Shown: piece after piece, positions 9,598-19,264 of the stretch
Position numbering within the stretch: the stretch's first letter is position 1
Layout of the letters: every line of letters begins with the position of its first letter
Origin: Methanoregula formicica SMSP
Lineage (GTDB): Archaea; Halobacteriota; Methanomicrobia; Methanomicrobiales; Methanospirillaceae
Length of the DNA: 64,000 nt
NCBI RefSeq assembly: GCF_000327485.1
Contig: NC_019943.1
Coordinates: 2,728,001 to 2,792,000 of the forward strand
Direction: 5' to 3'
Notes under the pieces: model-generated
Databases searched by the model: none
Seen by the model: only the letters and a program-made list of their open reading frames with translations
What the model was told of the DNA's origin: nothing
Position numbers and translations under genes: made by a program

Positions 9598-10500
9598 ATG
9601 CGGATCGTTCCTGCTCTCGTCCTTGCAGCGATCCTCGTCGCATCGGCAGCATTTGCCGGGTGTTCAGGGACTGGTACGAAGCCCTCGTATTCCGTGGACA
9701 GCAACGGTGTCCTCTCGGTAAGCTGCGCTCCCGTAACTACGAGCGAGCAGGTGCTCCTCTCCAACGAGACATACACGAAATCGCGGATCGTCATGCACAC
9801 CCAGAGTGGGGACGTGGTAGCGTACCTGTCTGCACCGAAGCGGCCGAAGGCCGCGATTGTCTATGTCCCCGGCGCCGGTGAAACGCTGGCGGCACACGAC
9901 GGGCGCATGCTGCAGTATGCGGAGGCCGGGTACGCATTCCTCTTTGTTGATACGCGGGGCCGGGGTGGGGAGACGGAAGGCGTCCCGTTCGGCCAGGCAC
10001 TAATCCAGCAGGACTTTACCAAGTTCAAATCCGGCGAATGGCCGCAGTACTACCTGATCATCTGCGATCTTGTCAATGCACAAAAACTGCTCTCGGACCG
10101 GTTCTCCGTGCCGGTATATGCAGTCGGATCCAGCAACGGGGGCCGGTACGCGGCGATAGCAGCAGGCGTTGACTCAGGATATGCCGGGTATGTTGGCATT
10201 TCAACATCGGACTGGGGCATCCTCGACGCTTTCACATCGCAGGGCTATACAGGCGATCCTGTCCGGTTCGCTGCATCGCTCGAGCCCAGTACCTACCTTA
10301 CGAAGATCCCGCCCCGCCCGGTCTGGATCTTCCATAATGCAACCGACCCGATCATCCCCTTTGAAAGCGGGGAGGCATTCTATGACAAGGCGGGAGAACC
10401 AAAAACATTGACAGAATTCCAGGGAGACCACGGCATCAACCCGGATGTCGATTCCCGGCTCCTTGTGCAATGGGCGCAAATTTATGCCACCAGCAGGTGA
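9598..10500 (+). CDS. Lipoprotein alpha/beta hydrolase
   Basis: 300 residues. The signal peptide ends in an AFAGC lipobox near residue 20, so the protein should be lipid-anchored outside the cell. The fold is an alpha/beta hydrolase: an oxyanion VYVPGAGE strand, the nucleophile elbow GSSNGG (Ser about residue 181), an acid in HNATDPIIPF and a His in GDHGIN near the C-terminus. The likely role is an esterase or peptidase; the substrate is unknown. It is last in the run beginning with queD. Confidence 0.87.
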   Translation: MRIVPALVLAAILVASAAFAGCSGTGTKPSYSVDSNGVLSVSCAPVTTSEQVLLSNETYTKSRIVMHTQSGDVVAYLSAPKRPKAAIVYVPGAGETLAAHDGRMLQYAEAGYAFLFVDTRGRGGETEGVPFGQALIQQDFTKFKSGEWPQYYLIICDLVNAQKLLSDRFSVPVYAVGSSNGGRYAAIAAGVDSGYAGYVGISTSDWGILDAFTSQGYTGDPVRFAASLEPSTYLTKIPPRPVWIFHNATDPIIPFESGEAFYDKAGEPKTLTEFQGDHGINPDVDSRLLVQWAQIYATSR

Positions 10501-10535
10501 ATAGCTATAAGCTTTAACGAGGTTTGAGTCCGGCA

Positions 10536-11807
10536 ATGGCAGAAGAAGTGGAGATGGACGACGCGCGAAAGCGCTACGAGTTCAAGAAGACCCTGGAGAT
10601 GCTCCAGTCGCAGCAGGGAGACGGGACGGAGCTCATCACGCTCTACATCCCGCCCGACAAGCAGATCTACGACGTGACCGGCCAGCTCAAGGACGAGTTC
10701 GGCCAGTGTGCAAACATCAAAAGCAAGCAGACAAGAACGAACGTCCAGAGCGCCATCTCCTCGATCCTCTCCCGGCTCAAGTACTACAAGCGGCCGCCCG
10801 AGAAAGGCATGGCCGTTTTCTGCGGTACCGTAAAGACCTACGGCGACCGGACCGACCTCCAGTGCACCATCATCGAACCGCCCGAGCCCATCAACCTCTA
10901 CATGTACCGGTGCAGCTCGAACTTCGAGCTGGCCCCGCTTCTCCAGATGCTCGAGGAGAAGTACGTGTACGGCCTCCTCGTCCTCGACAAGCGCGAGGCC
11001 TACTGGGGCTTTTTGCGCGGCAACCGGATCGAGCCCATTGGCGGGGCGAACTCCACTGTTCCCGGCAAGATGAGGAAAGGCGGTCAGTCGGCGGCCCGGT
11101 TCGGCCGGCTCAGGGAGATCGCCATCGACGAGTTCTACACCAAGATCGGCGAACGGTCAAGCGCCATCTTCCTTGCCGAGAAAGATTACTTCGAGCGGTT
11201 CAAGGGCGTCCTGATTGGAGGGCCGAGCCCGACCAAAGAGGAGTTCGAGAAAGGCAACTATCTCCACCACGAGGTCCAGAAGCGGATTATCGGGCTCTTC
11301 GATGTTGCTTACACGAACGAGGACGGGCTCGCGGAGCTCGTGGACGCGGCAAAGGACGCACTTAAGGGCATGACCGTCATCAAGGAGAAGGCGATCATGG
11401 AGAAGTTCTTAAAAGAACTTGTCAAGGACGACGGCCTTGCTGCGTACGGCGAGGAGAGCATCCGCCATAACCTCATGATCGGTGCGGTCGACACCCTCCT
11501 CCTCTCCTCAAAACTCCGGAAATCGCGGCTGAAGATCAAGTGTCAGACCTGCGATTACACCACGGAAAAGACGATCAATATCGAGCCGGGCAAGACCGTA
11601 GCCGACATCGCCCTGGGCAACTGCCCCAAGTGCTCGGCACCCCTCATCATCGAAGAAGAGATCGATATTGTCGACGAACTGACCAAGATCGCCGACCAGA
11701 GCAGCTCCAAGGTCGAGCTCATCTCGGATGATTTCGAAGAAGGATCGATCCTCTTTTCCGCATTCGGAGGGATTGCAGCCATCCTCCGCTACAGGACGGG
11801 ATACTAG
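10536..11807 (+). CDS. prf1: Peptide chain release factor aRF1
   Basis: 423 residues from the ATG at 10536; a TTG four codons earlier is possible. It recognises all three stop codons and triggers peptide release. Domain 1 has the NIKS stop-codon loop (IKSKQTR). Domain 2 has the KGGQSAARF GGQ loop for hydrolysis. Domain 3 carries a CxxC...CPKC mini zinc ribbon as in many archaeal eRF1 proteins. A GAGGT sequence at 10519-10523 may be the ribosome binding site. The argS gene starts directly after the stop. Confidence 0.97.
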   Translation: MAEEVEMDDARKRYEFKKTLEMLQSQQGDGTELITLYIPPDKQIYDVTGQLKDEFGQCANIKSKQTRTNVQSAISSILSRLKYYKRPPEKGMAVFCGTVKTYGDRTDLQCTIIEPPEPINLYMYRCSSNFELAPLLQMLEEKYVYGLLVLDKREAYWGFLRGNRIEPIGGANSTVPGKMRKGGQSAARFGRLREIAIDEFYTKIGERSSAIFLAEKDYFERFKGVLIGGPSPTKEEFEKGNYLHHEVQKRIIGLFDVAYTNEDGLAELVDAAKDALKGMTVIKEKAIMEKFLKELVKDDGLAAYGEESIRHNLMIGAVDTLLLSSKLRKSRLKIKCQTCDYTTEKTINIEPGKTVADIALGNCPKCSAPLIIEEEIDIVDELTKIADQSSSKVELISDDFEEGSILFSAFGGIAAILRYRTGY

Positions 11808-13472
11808 ATGCCAGACGATATGTTTGCAATAATTGATACTGCTATCCGGGAGACTGCCGGTGTGACAGATGCGCTCCTTGTCGAGGGAGGAGAGCATGCC
11901 GACCTCGCCTCAACTGTGGCATTCTCCCTGGCCAAACAGCGGAGGCAGGCGCCGGTGAAGATTGCGCAGGACCTGGTCGCGGAACTGAAGAAGCGGCCGG
12001 AATTATCCGCGATCACCATCGAGGCAAAAGGGCCGTACATCAATTTCATCTTCGGGAATGCGTATGTCAGCGACGTGATCCGGGCAGCGGTGAAACCGGG
12101 ATACGGAAGCCTCGAAAAGAAAACCCAGCGGGTTGTTCTCGAACACACCAGCGCCAACCCGAACGGCCCCCTCCACGTCGGCCATATCCGGAACTCGATC
12201 ATCGGCGACACGCTCGCCCGGGCGTTCCGGAAGGCCGGCTACCCGCTGGAAGTCGAGTATTATGTCAATGACATGGGCCGGCAGATCGCCATCGTGGTCT
12301 GGGGATTCAACAACCTGGACAACACGCAGCTGCCGGGGGAGAAGGAGGATGCCCATATCGCTAGGATCTACATTGCGGCAAACCGCGAGATCGAGAAGGA
12401 CGAAGGGATCACTCAGCAGGTCAATGTCCTGATGCAGCGCGTGGAGAGCGGCGATCCCGCTACCGTGGAGAAGTTCAAAAAGGAAGTCTCGCGCTGCCTT
12501 GACGGGTTCCGGGTCACGATGAAGGACCTGAACGTTGCCCACGACAAGTTCGTCTGGGAGAGCGACTTCATCCGGAACGGGAGCACGGAAGAGATCATCG
12601 GCAGGCTCAAAGAGAAGCCGCAGGCGCGACAGGACGAGACGCTTTACCTTGACCTTTCGGAGTTCGGGTTCGAGAACAAGTACGTCATCCGCCGGAGCGA
12701 CGGCACCTCAGTGTACGCAGCCCGGGACCTTGCCTTCCATGCGTGGAAAGGGAAAAACTTCGACCGGGTCATCGATGTGCTCGGCGCCGACCACAAGCTC
12801 ATCGGGGCGCAGCTCCAGTGCACGATGAAGGTCCTTGGTGAGAAGGTCCCGGAGATCGTCTTCTTCGAGTTCGTCTCGCTTCCCGAGGGTTCGATGAGCA
12901 CGCGGGCCGGCAAGTTCATCTCGGCTGACGACCTCATCACGGAGGTACGGAAGCGCGCCTTCGATGAGGTGACAGTGCGAAGGCCGGAACTTCCCGAGGA
13001 CGAGCGCAGGAAGATCGCCGCTTCGGTCGGGCTTGCCGCCATCCGCTACGACATCGTCAAGGTCTCGCCCGAGAAGAGCACGGTCTTTGACTGGAAGGAG
13101 GCGCTGGACTTCGAGCGGCAGAGCGGGCCCTATATCCAGTACGCCCATGCCCGGGCCTGCAGCATCCTCGAAAAGGCCGGGGACTTTAGCGAGTGCTTCG
13201 ATCTTGAGACCGAGCAGGAGATAGCGCTCGCCAAGCAGATCGCCCGCTTCCCCGGCATCATCGAGAGGGTTGTTGCGGAGCTCCGCCCGAACCTCCTTGC
13301 CATCTATGCCCGCGAACTTGCTGATACCTTCAACTCGTTCTACCACTTCGAGCAGGTACTGAAGAGCGAGGGGAAGGTCCGTGACCGGCGCCTGACGCTC
13401 GTGAAAGCGGTGCAGAATACCCTCAAAGAAGCGCTCGAAACGCTTGGGATCGATGCCATCCGATCCATGTGA
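11808..13472 (+). CDS. argS: Arginyl-tRNA synthetase
   Basis: 554 residues, class I. The HTSANPNGPLHVGH signature with the HIGH-type HVGH box is near residue 120. The KMSKS-like loop is the reduced SMSTRAG, common in ArgRS. The C-terminal anticodon-binding DALR domain ends in [13 protein letters not shown]. It overlaps the start of taw1 by 20 nt. Confidence 0.97.
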   Translation: MPDDMFAIIDTAIRETAGVTDALLVEGGEHADLASTVAFSLAKQRRQAPVKIAQDLVAELKKRPELSAITIEAKGPYINFIFGNAYVSDVIRAAVKPGYGSLEKKTQRVVLEHTSANPNGPLHVGHIRNSIIGDTLARAFRKAGYPLEVEYYVNDMGRQIAIVVWGFNNLDNTQLPGEKEDAHIARIYIAANREIEKDEGITQQVNVLMQRVESGDPATVEKFKKEVSRCLDGFRVTMKDLNVAHDKFVWESDFIRNGSTEEIIGRLKEKPQARQDETLYLDLSEFGFENKYVIRRSDGTSVYAARDLAFHAWKGKNFDRVIDVLGADHKLIGAQLQCTMKVLGEKVPEIVFFEFVSLPEGSMSTRAGKFISADDLITEVRKRAFDEVTVRRPELPEDERRKIAASVGLAAIRYDIVKVSPEKSTVFDWKEALDFERQSGPYIQYAHARACSILEKAGDFSECFDLETEQEIALAKQIARFPGIIERVVAELRPNLLAIYARELADTFNSFYHFEQVLKSEGKVRDRRLTLVKAVQNTLKEALETLGIDAIRSM

Positions 13473-14352
13473 GCCCCTGAGAAAACAGGGGTACCAGTTT
13501 TTTTCAAAGACTTCTACCGCGGCCCTCAAGCCCTGCATGTGGTGCAAGCGGGCGCTTGCCGGCGGCGACATGTGCTACAAGCACCAGTTCTACGGGATCG
13601 ACAGCCACCGCTGCGTCCAGCTCACCCCGACGCTCCGCTGCAACCAGCGCTGCCTCTTCTGCTGGCGCTCGTTTGAGCACGAGCCGGTGGAGAGCGAAGA
13701 GTGCTCTCCCGAAACCATCCTAGCCGGTATCCACCGGTTCCAGAAGAAGGCGCTCGCGGGCTACAACGCGGTGCTCGACAACACGGTCACGGAGGAACGG
13801 TGGAAAGAAGCGCTCGACCCAAAACACGTTGCGATATCGCTCTCCGGTGAGCCGACACTCTACTCCCAACTTCCGGAACTCATCGACCTGTTCAACAAAA
13901 CCGGGTACACAACATTCGTTGTCAGCAATGGCACAAACCCGGATATGCTGAAGCGGTGCAACCCGTTCCAGATGTACGTCTCACTCGACGCTCCTGACCG
14001 GGAGACATACGAGCGCGTCTGCCGGCCGCTCGGGGACTACTGGGACCGTGTGCAGGAGAGCCTCCGTCTCCTTGGCTCGCGGAGGTCGGCGGTCCGGATC
14101 ACGCTCGTGAAGGGGCTCAACGACATTGCCCCGGAGCGGTATGCCGCAATCCTGCAGGACTCGGGAGCCACGTATGTGGAAATAAAGGGATACATGTATC
14201 TGGGATACAGTAGAAACCGTTTGGTCAGAGAGAACATGCCGGACCATGCGGATGTGCGCGCCTTTGCGGAGAAGGTCGCGACCGCGTGCGATTACCGGTT
14301 CAAGGACGAGAACGAACTGAGCAGAGTGGTTGTTCTGGAGCGGAAGAGATGA
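13453..14352 (+). CDS. taw1: tRNA 4-demethylwyosine synthase Taw1 (radical SAM)
   Basis: 299 residues from the ATG at 13453, inside the end of argS; the frame also has an upstream TTG at 13444. It makes the tricyclic base imG-14 from m1G37 of tRNA-Phe using pyruvate. The radical SAM motif [10 protein letters not shown] and the N-terminal cysteines ([14 protein letters not shown]) that hold the second Fe-S cluster are present, along with SLSGEPT and the [11 protein letters not shown] segment typical of Taw1/TYW1. The flavodoxin domain of eukaryotic TYW1 is absent, as usual in archaea. Its stop overlaps sepS by 4 nt. Confidence 0.94.
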   Translation: MPSDPCEPLRKQGYQFFSKTSTAALKPCMWCKRALAGGDMCYKHQFYGIDSHRCVQLTPTLRCNQRCLFCWRSFEHEPVESEECSPETILAGIHRFQKKALAGYNAVLDNTVTEERWKEALDPKHVAISLSGEPTLYSQLPELIDLFNKTGYTTFVVSNGTNPDMLKRCNPFQMYVSLDAPDRETYERVCRPLGDYWDRVQESLRLLGSRRSAVRITLVKGLNDIAPERYAAILQDSGATYVEIKGYMYLGYSRNRLVRENMPDHADVRAFAEKVATACDYRFKDENELSRVVVLERKR

Positions 14353-15932
14353 GATTCAATCCCGAGGACTGGAAAAAGAAAGCGCACGAGAACTTCGAAG
14401 GGGCATGGCACGAGGGGCCATCGGTCCTGACCCCGGCATCGCACGCGGAAACCTATCCGTGTAAGGGGTACAAGCGGGCACAGGCGCACCCGGTCTTTGC
14501 CACCATCAACAAGCTCCGCGAGACCTACCTCTCGATGGGCTTTGACGAGGCCGAAGTGCCGGTCATCATTGACGAGAAGGACATCTACCGGCAGTTCGGG
14601 CCTGAAGCCATGGCCGTGCTCGACCGGGTCTTCTACCTTGGCGGCCTCCCGCGTCCGAACGTGGGGATCGCAAGGGACCGGCTCGATAAGATCAACGGGA
14701 TTCTCGGCAAGACGATGGCTCCTGCGATTGAGGAGAAACTCCGCGAGACGCTCCACGCGTACAAGAAGTCCGAGATCGATGGCGACGAACTGACCTTCGA
14801 ACTCTCCAAGGTGCTGGAGACTGACGACGGGGTCGTTGTCCATATCCTCGACGACGTCTTCCCCGAGTTCCGCGAGCTCGCCCCCGAGTCTTCGCGCTCC
14901 ACGCTCCGGAGCCACATGACGAGCGGCTGGTTCTTAACGCTCGGCTCAATCTGGGACAAGAGCCCGCTGCCCATCCGGATGTTCTCGGTCGACCGGTGCT
15001 TCCGGCGCGAACAGGCCGAGGGGCCGACCCGGCTGATGACCTACCACTCGGCATCCTGTATCATTGCCGGGGATGACGTGACGATCGAGGACGGGAAAGC
15101 GGTCAGTGAAGCGCTCCTCTCAGCGTTCGGGTATACCGACTTCCGGTTCCAGCCGGACGAGAAGCGCTCGAAATACTACATGCCAGATACCCAGACGGAA
15201 GTGTATGCCCGGCACCCGGTCCACGGCTGGGTCGAGGTGGCGACGTTCGGCATGTACTCACCCTCGGCGCTCGCGGAATACGGCGTCGGTGTCCCGGTCA
15301 TGAACCTGGGGCTTGGCGTCGAGAGGCTCGCGATGATCGCGTACGGGGCAAACGATGTCCGGCAGCTCGTGTACCCGCAGTTCTTCCCCCGGCCGCTCTC
15401 CGACCGGGAGATCGCACGGGCAGTTCACCTCCGCGAGGAGCCGTCATCCCCTGAAGGGAAATTGCTCGCAACAGCGATCGCGAAAGTTGCGGCAGCGAAC
15501 GGTTCGGCACAGGGCCCCTGCTCCTTCGATGCCTGGGAAGGAACTCTTGGCGGTACCCGCGTGAAGGTAGTGGTTGAAGAGACCGAGTCCAATGCAAAGC
15601 TCTGCGGGCCGGCCTGCGCAAACGAGATCTTCGTCCACGACGGATCCGTGCTTGGGGTACCGGATGCCGAGAAGTGGAAGCAGGTGCGGATCGAGGGGGT
15701 GCCAATTGGCCTTTCCTACCTTTCCGCGGTCTCCGCCCTTGCCGCGGCGCGGATCGAGGAAGCGGCCCGAACCGGTAAGGAGACGACCGTCCAGGTCAAG
15801 ATGGCAAAGCTCCCCAGCGACATCAACCTGAAGATCGATGAGTACGCGATGCGCTTTGTCACGGACAGCAAAAAGAAAGTGGATGTCCGGGGACCGGTCT
15901 TCCTCTCGGTCCGTTCCGCGATCCTTCCCTGA
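14349..15932 (+). CDS. sepS: O-phosphoseryl-tRNA(Cys) synthetase (SepRS)
   Basis: 527 residues. It charges tRNA-Cys with O-phosphoserine, the first step of tRNA-dependent cysteine formation in methanogens; SepCysS, not in this window, completes it. It is a class II synthetase similar to the PheRS alpha chain. The RSHMTSGWF motif, [10 protein letters not shown] (motif 2), the phosphoserine pocket residues in LMTYHSASC and the [12 protein letters not shown] motif 3 are clear along the known SepRS layout. The start at 14349 overlaps the taw1 stop and gives the canonical MRFNPE N-terminus. Confidence 0.98.
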   Translation: MRFNPEDWKKKAHENFEGAWHEGPSVLTPASHAETYPCKGYKRAQAHPVFATINKLRETYLSMGFDEAEVPVIIDEKDIYRQFGPEAMAVLDRVFYLGGLPRPNVGIARDRLDKINGILGKTMAPAIEEKLRETLHAYKKSEIDGDELTFELSKVLETDDGVVVHILDDVFPEFRELAPESSRSTLRSHMTSGWFLTLGSIWDKSPLPIRMFSVDRCFRREQAEGPTRLMTYHSASCIIAGDDVTIEDGKAVSEALLSAFGYTDFRFQPDEKRSKYYMPDTQTEVYARHPVHGWVEVATFGMYSPSALAEYGVGVPVMNLGLGVERLAMIAYGANDVRQLVYPQFFPRPLSDREIARAVHLREEPSSPEGKLLATAIAKVAAANGSAQGPCSFDAWEGTLGGTRVKVVVEETESNAKLCGPACANEIFVHDGSVLGVPDAEKWKQVRIEGVPIGLSYLSAVSALAAARIEEAARTGKETTVQVKMAKLPSDINLKIDEYAMRFVTDSKKKVDVRGPVFLSVRSAILP

Positions 15933-15943
15933 TCTTTTTTTAC
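15933..15943. terminator. T-run between convergent sepS and histidine kinase genes
   Basis: Only 7 nt separate the two converging stop codons, and a T7 run fills this space. It can terminate sepS transcription; the kinase transcript must end inside sepS. Confidence 0.35.
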
Positions 15944-17385
15944 CCGTCCTGTAACAGGACGTCTCTTTCTGTCCTGAACCCGTAATTCCCGTGCGGGACT
16001 TTCATCTCGAACCGGGCGCCCTCTCCTTCAATACCGCATTCCCGTATCCGGATGCCGGTGATTGAGAGGATCTCGCGGATCAGGTACAGGCCAAGGCCGG
16101 TGTTCTGGAAATATTCCCGCCGGAAGATCTTCTCCTTGACTCCTTCCGGGACACCCACGCCATTGTCCTCGTATACGATCACGAGGCCATCCGGCTCTTC
16201 CCGCCAGGAGAGCCGGATCTTGGTGACCGTCTTCCCGTGGCGGAGGGAGTTCTCCATCAGGTTGTAGAAGACCTTCTCGATGAGCGGGTCGGCAAAGACA
16301 CCGAGGTTCTCCAGCGAGTACTCTACCGTTATACCGGTAAGGTTCAGCGATGCAACTGCTTTTTTGACCAGCGCTTCCACGCTCTGCCACTGGGCGGCAT
16401 TGCTCCCAATCTCCTGGTACTCCTTTGTAAAGGTGATCTGCCCGCGGATGGTCTCAGCTGCGTGGTACGCCTTGTCCAGGCACTCGCTGACCCCGGTATC
16501 CGTGCTGGCCTCCCGGGCGATCTCAAGGTAGCCGAATACCGCAGTGAGCTGGTTTAAGATGTCATGCCGGGTGATGGTGTTCATGACGCCAAGGTTCCGG
16601 TGGGCCTGCACGAGAGCGGCCTCGGCATTCTTCTGTGCCGTGATGTCCCGGCCGACTGCCTGGTATCCCGAGGGCTCCGGCAGATCGGAGAAGATGGCCC
16701 GGTAACTCCACTGCTGCCAGAGCGTGGAACCGTCGGCTGCAAGCATGCGGGAGTCCATGGAACGCACCGGGTTCTCGCGGGTGAGTTCCTCTAACTGGGA
16801 GAAAAAGGTCTCCCGGTAATCCGGTGAGATACTGTCACGGATGTTCCGGCCCAGGATCACATCGCGCGGTTTTTTGAAATAGGTACAGTACGCCTCGTTG
16901 ACAAAGACGATGGTGCCGTCCGGCAGGAACCGGAAGATGAACTCCGATTGGTCCTCGACAACATTCCGGTACTGCGTCTCCTGCTCCCGCAGGGCTTCGG
17001 CAAGCCGGCTCTGCTGGATGGCCTGGCTGATGAAATGCTTTAAGACCATGAACTCTTTTCTTGGGTCGCGTCCCTTGAGCACGAAATGCGTTGCGCCGGT
17101 GTTCAGGGCATTGATGACCGCCTTGTTGTCGGCCTTCTTTGCAAAGAAGATAAAGGGCGTTGAATTTTTCCGGCTGCGCCGCAGGGCTTCAAGAAATGCC
17201 TGCCCGTTCGTCACCGGGAGACGGTATTCCGCGATGATGATATCGAACCGCTGCGAACGGAGCAGGCTGTACGCTTCGTGTGCCGATGCAACCGACGTGA
17301 CGGAGATCTCTCCCGAACTCCCGAAGTAGTCCTTGAGGGCCTTCTGGAGCGTGGTATCGGGATCGACGTGCAGGAGCGAGATCAT
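15940..17385 (-). CDS. Hybrid sensor: receiver-like domain, PAS, histidine kinase
   Basis: 481 residues, soluble. Residues 1-120 form a response-regulator receiver fold (acid pocket D8/D10, KG at the end of strand 5), but the phospho-acceptor position reads A-E53-Y-R-L-P, that is Glu in place of Asp. Residues about 140-255 form a PAS domain, and about 265-285 the dimerisation helix with the phospho-histidine in TRHDILNQ. The ATPase domain has YNLMENSLRHG (N box), EDNGVGV (G1) and NTGLGLYLI (G2). No transmembrane helix is present, so the signal is cytoplasmic. No partner regulator is adjacent. Confidence 0.9.
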   Translation of the reverse strand: MISLLHVDPDTTLQKALKDYFGSSGEISVTSVASAHEAYSLLRSQRFDIIIAEYRLPVTNGQAFLEALRRSRKNSTPFIFFAKKADNKAVINALNTGATHFVLKGRDPRKEFMVLKHFISQAIQQSRLAEALREQETQYRNVVEDQSEFIFRFLPDGTIVFVNEAYCTYFKKPRDVILGRNIRDSISPDYRETFFSQLEELTRENPVRSMDSRMLAADGSTLWQQWSYRAIFSDLPEPSGYQAVGRDITAQKNAEAALVQAHRNLGVMNTITRHDILNQLTAVFGYLEIAREASTDTGVSECLDKAYHAAETIRGQITFTKEYQEIGSNAAQWQSVEALVKKAVASLNLTGITVEYSLENLGVFADPLIEKVFYNLMENSLRHGKTVTKIRLSWREEPDGLVIVYEDNGVGVPEGVKEKIFRREYFQNTGLGLYLIREILSITGIRIRECGIEGEGARFEMKVPHGNYGFRTERDVLLQDG

Positions 17386-17479
17386 GGGTGGATTTTAAAG
17401 AAGTTTGTTTCTGGATCAGAACAACGTTTTGATGGTTTTTTGTTTTCCGGTTGCCGAGCAGGAGAAACGACTCTCGTAT

Positions 17480-18445
17480 TCAGGCCCGTTCACGGATAAA
17501 GATCCGGCGGTGGATGATCCGCCACGAAAGGATGAGCTGGACGATATCGGTGGGGGTGACCGTCTCCCTTCCCTCGAACATGGCAATCGGGTGGACACCG
17601 GTCTGGTACTCGATGGTCTTTTCCAGTTTATGGATTGTCTCGTAATTCATCTCGCCGTCAAAGGTCAGGGCCCGCATCCGCGCACAGTCGACAAACTGCG
17701 TGGTGAACTCGATTAGGAAGTCCCGCTCGTGGAAGGAGAGGAGAGAGTACAGGTCGATGCTCAGGTCGATATCCGAGATAGTCTTTCTCATCCGGTTCTG
17801 CATGAGGGAGATGTTGTACACGTTCCGCTCCGGGCCGAGGTCTTTCCCGTACTTTGAGTGGGCGATGCGGATCACGGCATCAGCTTCACACCGCTGGGGC
17901 GCGATGAATTCCGCGTAATCTTTTTCACGCCTGCGTATCTCCTCGGATACCTGCTCATCGGTATAGCCCCGACGCTCCTTGTCGCGAAGACGTTTCCAGG
18001 CATATTTCACCTCGTTCTCCGGGTCGACAAAAATCGAGAAGTCCATGAGTTCGCGGAGGCGCGGGGAAAAGAGCGTGTGCAGGCCTTCGAGGATAAGGAT
18101 CTTCCGGGGCGCAAACGGTATAGGGGGATCGAACGTCCCGGTCTCGTGATTATACACCGGTTTTTGGATGGTATGCCCCTGCCTGAGCTGGGCAATATGA
18201 TCCTCCAGCAGGCCGATGTTGTTGGCATCAGGATGGAGTGGCGTGATATCCCGCTGCTTCCGCTCTTCCCGGTCGTATTTGTGGTAGTCATCCAGCGTGA
18301 TGGTGGAGACCAGAGCCGGGCCGAATATCTGCCGTATCGCGTTCGTGAACGTGGTCTTCCCCGATCCGCTGTCACCGGCAACACCGATGGTGAAGACAAT
18401 GGGAGAGTGGGCAATTGTTTCCTTGAAGTTGATCTCGTGATCCAT
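17480..18445 (-). CDS. prk: Archaeal phosphoribulokinase
   Basis: 321 residues from the ATG at 18445; the longer open frame above it crosses the promoter region. It phosphorylates ribulose-5-phosphate to RuBP. In methanogens such as Methanospirillum this enzyme is part of the reductive hexulose-phosphate pathway with archaeal RubisCO. The Walker A (GVAGDSGSGKTT) is at about residues 20-31. The TLDDYHKYDREERK and YNHETGTFD motifs, and the LEGLHTLFSP segment with its Glu, match the PRK family rather than uridine kinase. No RubisCO gene is in the window. Confidence 0.9.
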   Translation of the reverse strand: MDHEINFKETIAHSPIVFTIGVAGDSGSGKTTFTNAIRQIFGPALVSTITLDDYHKYDREERKQRDITPLHPDANNIGLLEDHIAQLRQGHTIQKPVYNHETGTFDPPIPFAPRKILILEGLHTLFSPRLRELMDFSIFVDPENEVKYAWKRLRDKERRGYTDEQVSEEIRRREKDYAEFIAPQRCEADAVIRIAHSKYGKDLGPERNVYNISLMQNRMRKTISDIDLSIDLYSLLSFHERDFLIEFTTQFVDCARMRALTFDGEMNYETIHKLEKTIEYQTGVHPIAMFEGRETVTPTDIVQLILSWRIIHRRIFIRERA

Positions 18446-18520
18446 AGGCCTGAGTACCCTTGACGTGAGGTATGGTATAAAGGGTTGGAACCCAGCCCCG
18501 GGGCGTCTGTTCGAAAAACC

Positions 18521-18600
18521 TAACATTGTATTGTGGAGGTTTCGTTTAATGTTAGATTTAAATAACATTAATAAACAATAATGTTAGAAATAGATAACAA
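18521..18600. promoter_or_regulatory. Inverted-repeat operator array around the DUF2178/XRE promoter
   Basis: The 7-mer TAACATT and its complement AATGTTA occur four times: TAACATT at 18521-18527, AATGTTA at 18548-18554, TAACATT at 18563-18569 and AATGTTA at 18580-18586. A partial copy (TAACAAA) starts near 18596. The second and third flank a box A, TTTAAATA (18557-18564). The layout fits autorepression by the downstream XRE protein, and it may also affect prk, which is divergently transcribed. Confidence 0.6.
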
Positions 18601-18613
18601 ATGAGTTGAGAAG

Positions 18614-19000
18614 ATGAAACCGAGAAACATGTACCGGATTATTATCGGGGCGTTGAGTATCGTAAGCGGCCTTGTTCTTGCACTGGCAAGCCAGGGTGAA
18701 GCAATTGCCGGCACCATCCTGCTCTGTGCCGGGCTGGCATTCCTGATCACCGGGATTATCCGCCACCGGAAATATGGCGATGACACGGAATCGGACGAAC
18801 GGTCGAAGAGGATCGGGGCGTACGGACTATCCTATGCCTGGCTGACCGGTCTCTTCTTCATGACCGCGCTCTTCTGGCTGGACTATACCGCGCTTCTTAC
18901 ACTTACAACCCAGATCGCACTGGGCCTATCCGTTGTAGTCCTTACCCTTTCGGCAGTGGTCTACCAAGCATGGCTTTTCCGGAAAGGAGATGTTGATTAA
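18614..19000 (+). CDS. Four-helix membrane protein, DUF2178-like
   Basis: 128 residues with four hydrophobic segments (about 9-25, 30-48, 73-90 and 96-118) separated by a charged loop (HRKYGDDTESDERSKR). The E-S-D-E-R-S-K-R loop is typical of the DUF2178 family, which is usually encoded next to a small XRE regulator. That arrangement is seen here, with 27 nt to the next start. Function is unknown; it is possibly a membrane stress or signalling component controlled by its partner. Confidence 0.75.
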   Translation: MKPRNMYRIIIGALSIVSGLVLALASQGEAIAGTILLCAGLAFLITGIIRHRKYGDDTESDERSKRIGAYGLSYAWLTGLFFMTALFWLDYTALLTLTTQIALGLSVVVLTLSAVVYQAWLFRKGDVD

Positions 19001-19027
19001 GGTATTTGACAGAATGTGGGAGCATGC

Positions 19028-19261
19028 ATGAGGACAAGGATCAAAGAGTACCGGTCTCAGCTTTCCCTGACACAGGATGATCTTGCAAAAAAGGTCGGCG
19101 TGCGGAGGGAGACAATTGTCTTTCTGGAACAGGGGAAGTACAATCCCTCCTTAAAACTTGCCCACGAGGTTGCAAAAGCCCTGAATGCAACGATCGATGA
19201 GCTCTTCATCTTCGATGACGAATCCGAGACGCCTGAGAGCCGGGTCGTGCTGGTGGACTAA
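19028..19261 (+). CDS. XRE-family transcriptional regulator
   Basis: 77 residues from the ATG at 19028; an in-frame GTG lies at 19016. It is a single helix-turn-helix domain of the Cro/CI type ([28 protein letters not shown]), with a short acidic tail. It belongs to the YozG/HTH_3 group typically paired with DUF2178 membrane proteins. It probably binds the AATGTTA/TAACATT array upstream of its operon. Its stop lies 3 nt from the convergent helicase gene. Confidence 0.88.
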   Translation: MRTRIKEYRSQLSLTQDDLAKKVGVRRETIVFLEQGKYNPSLKLAHEVAKALNATIDELFIFDDESETPESRVVLVD

Positions 19262-19264
19262 ACA

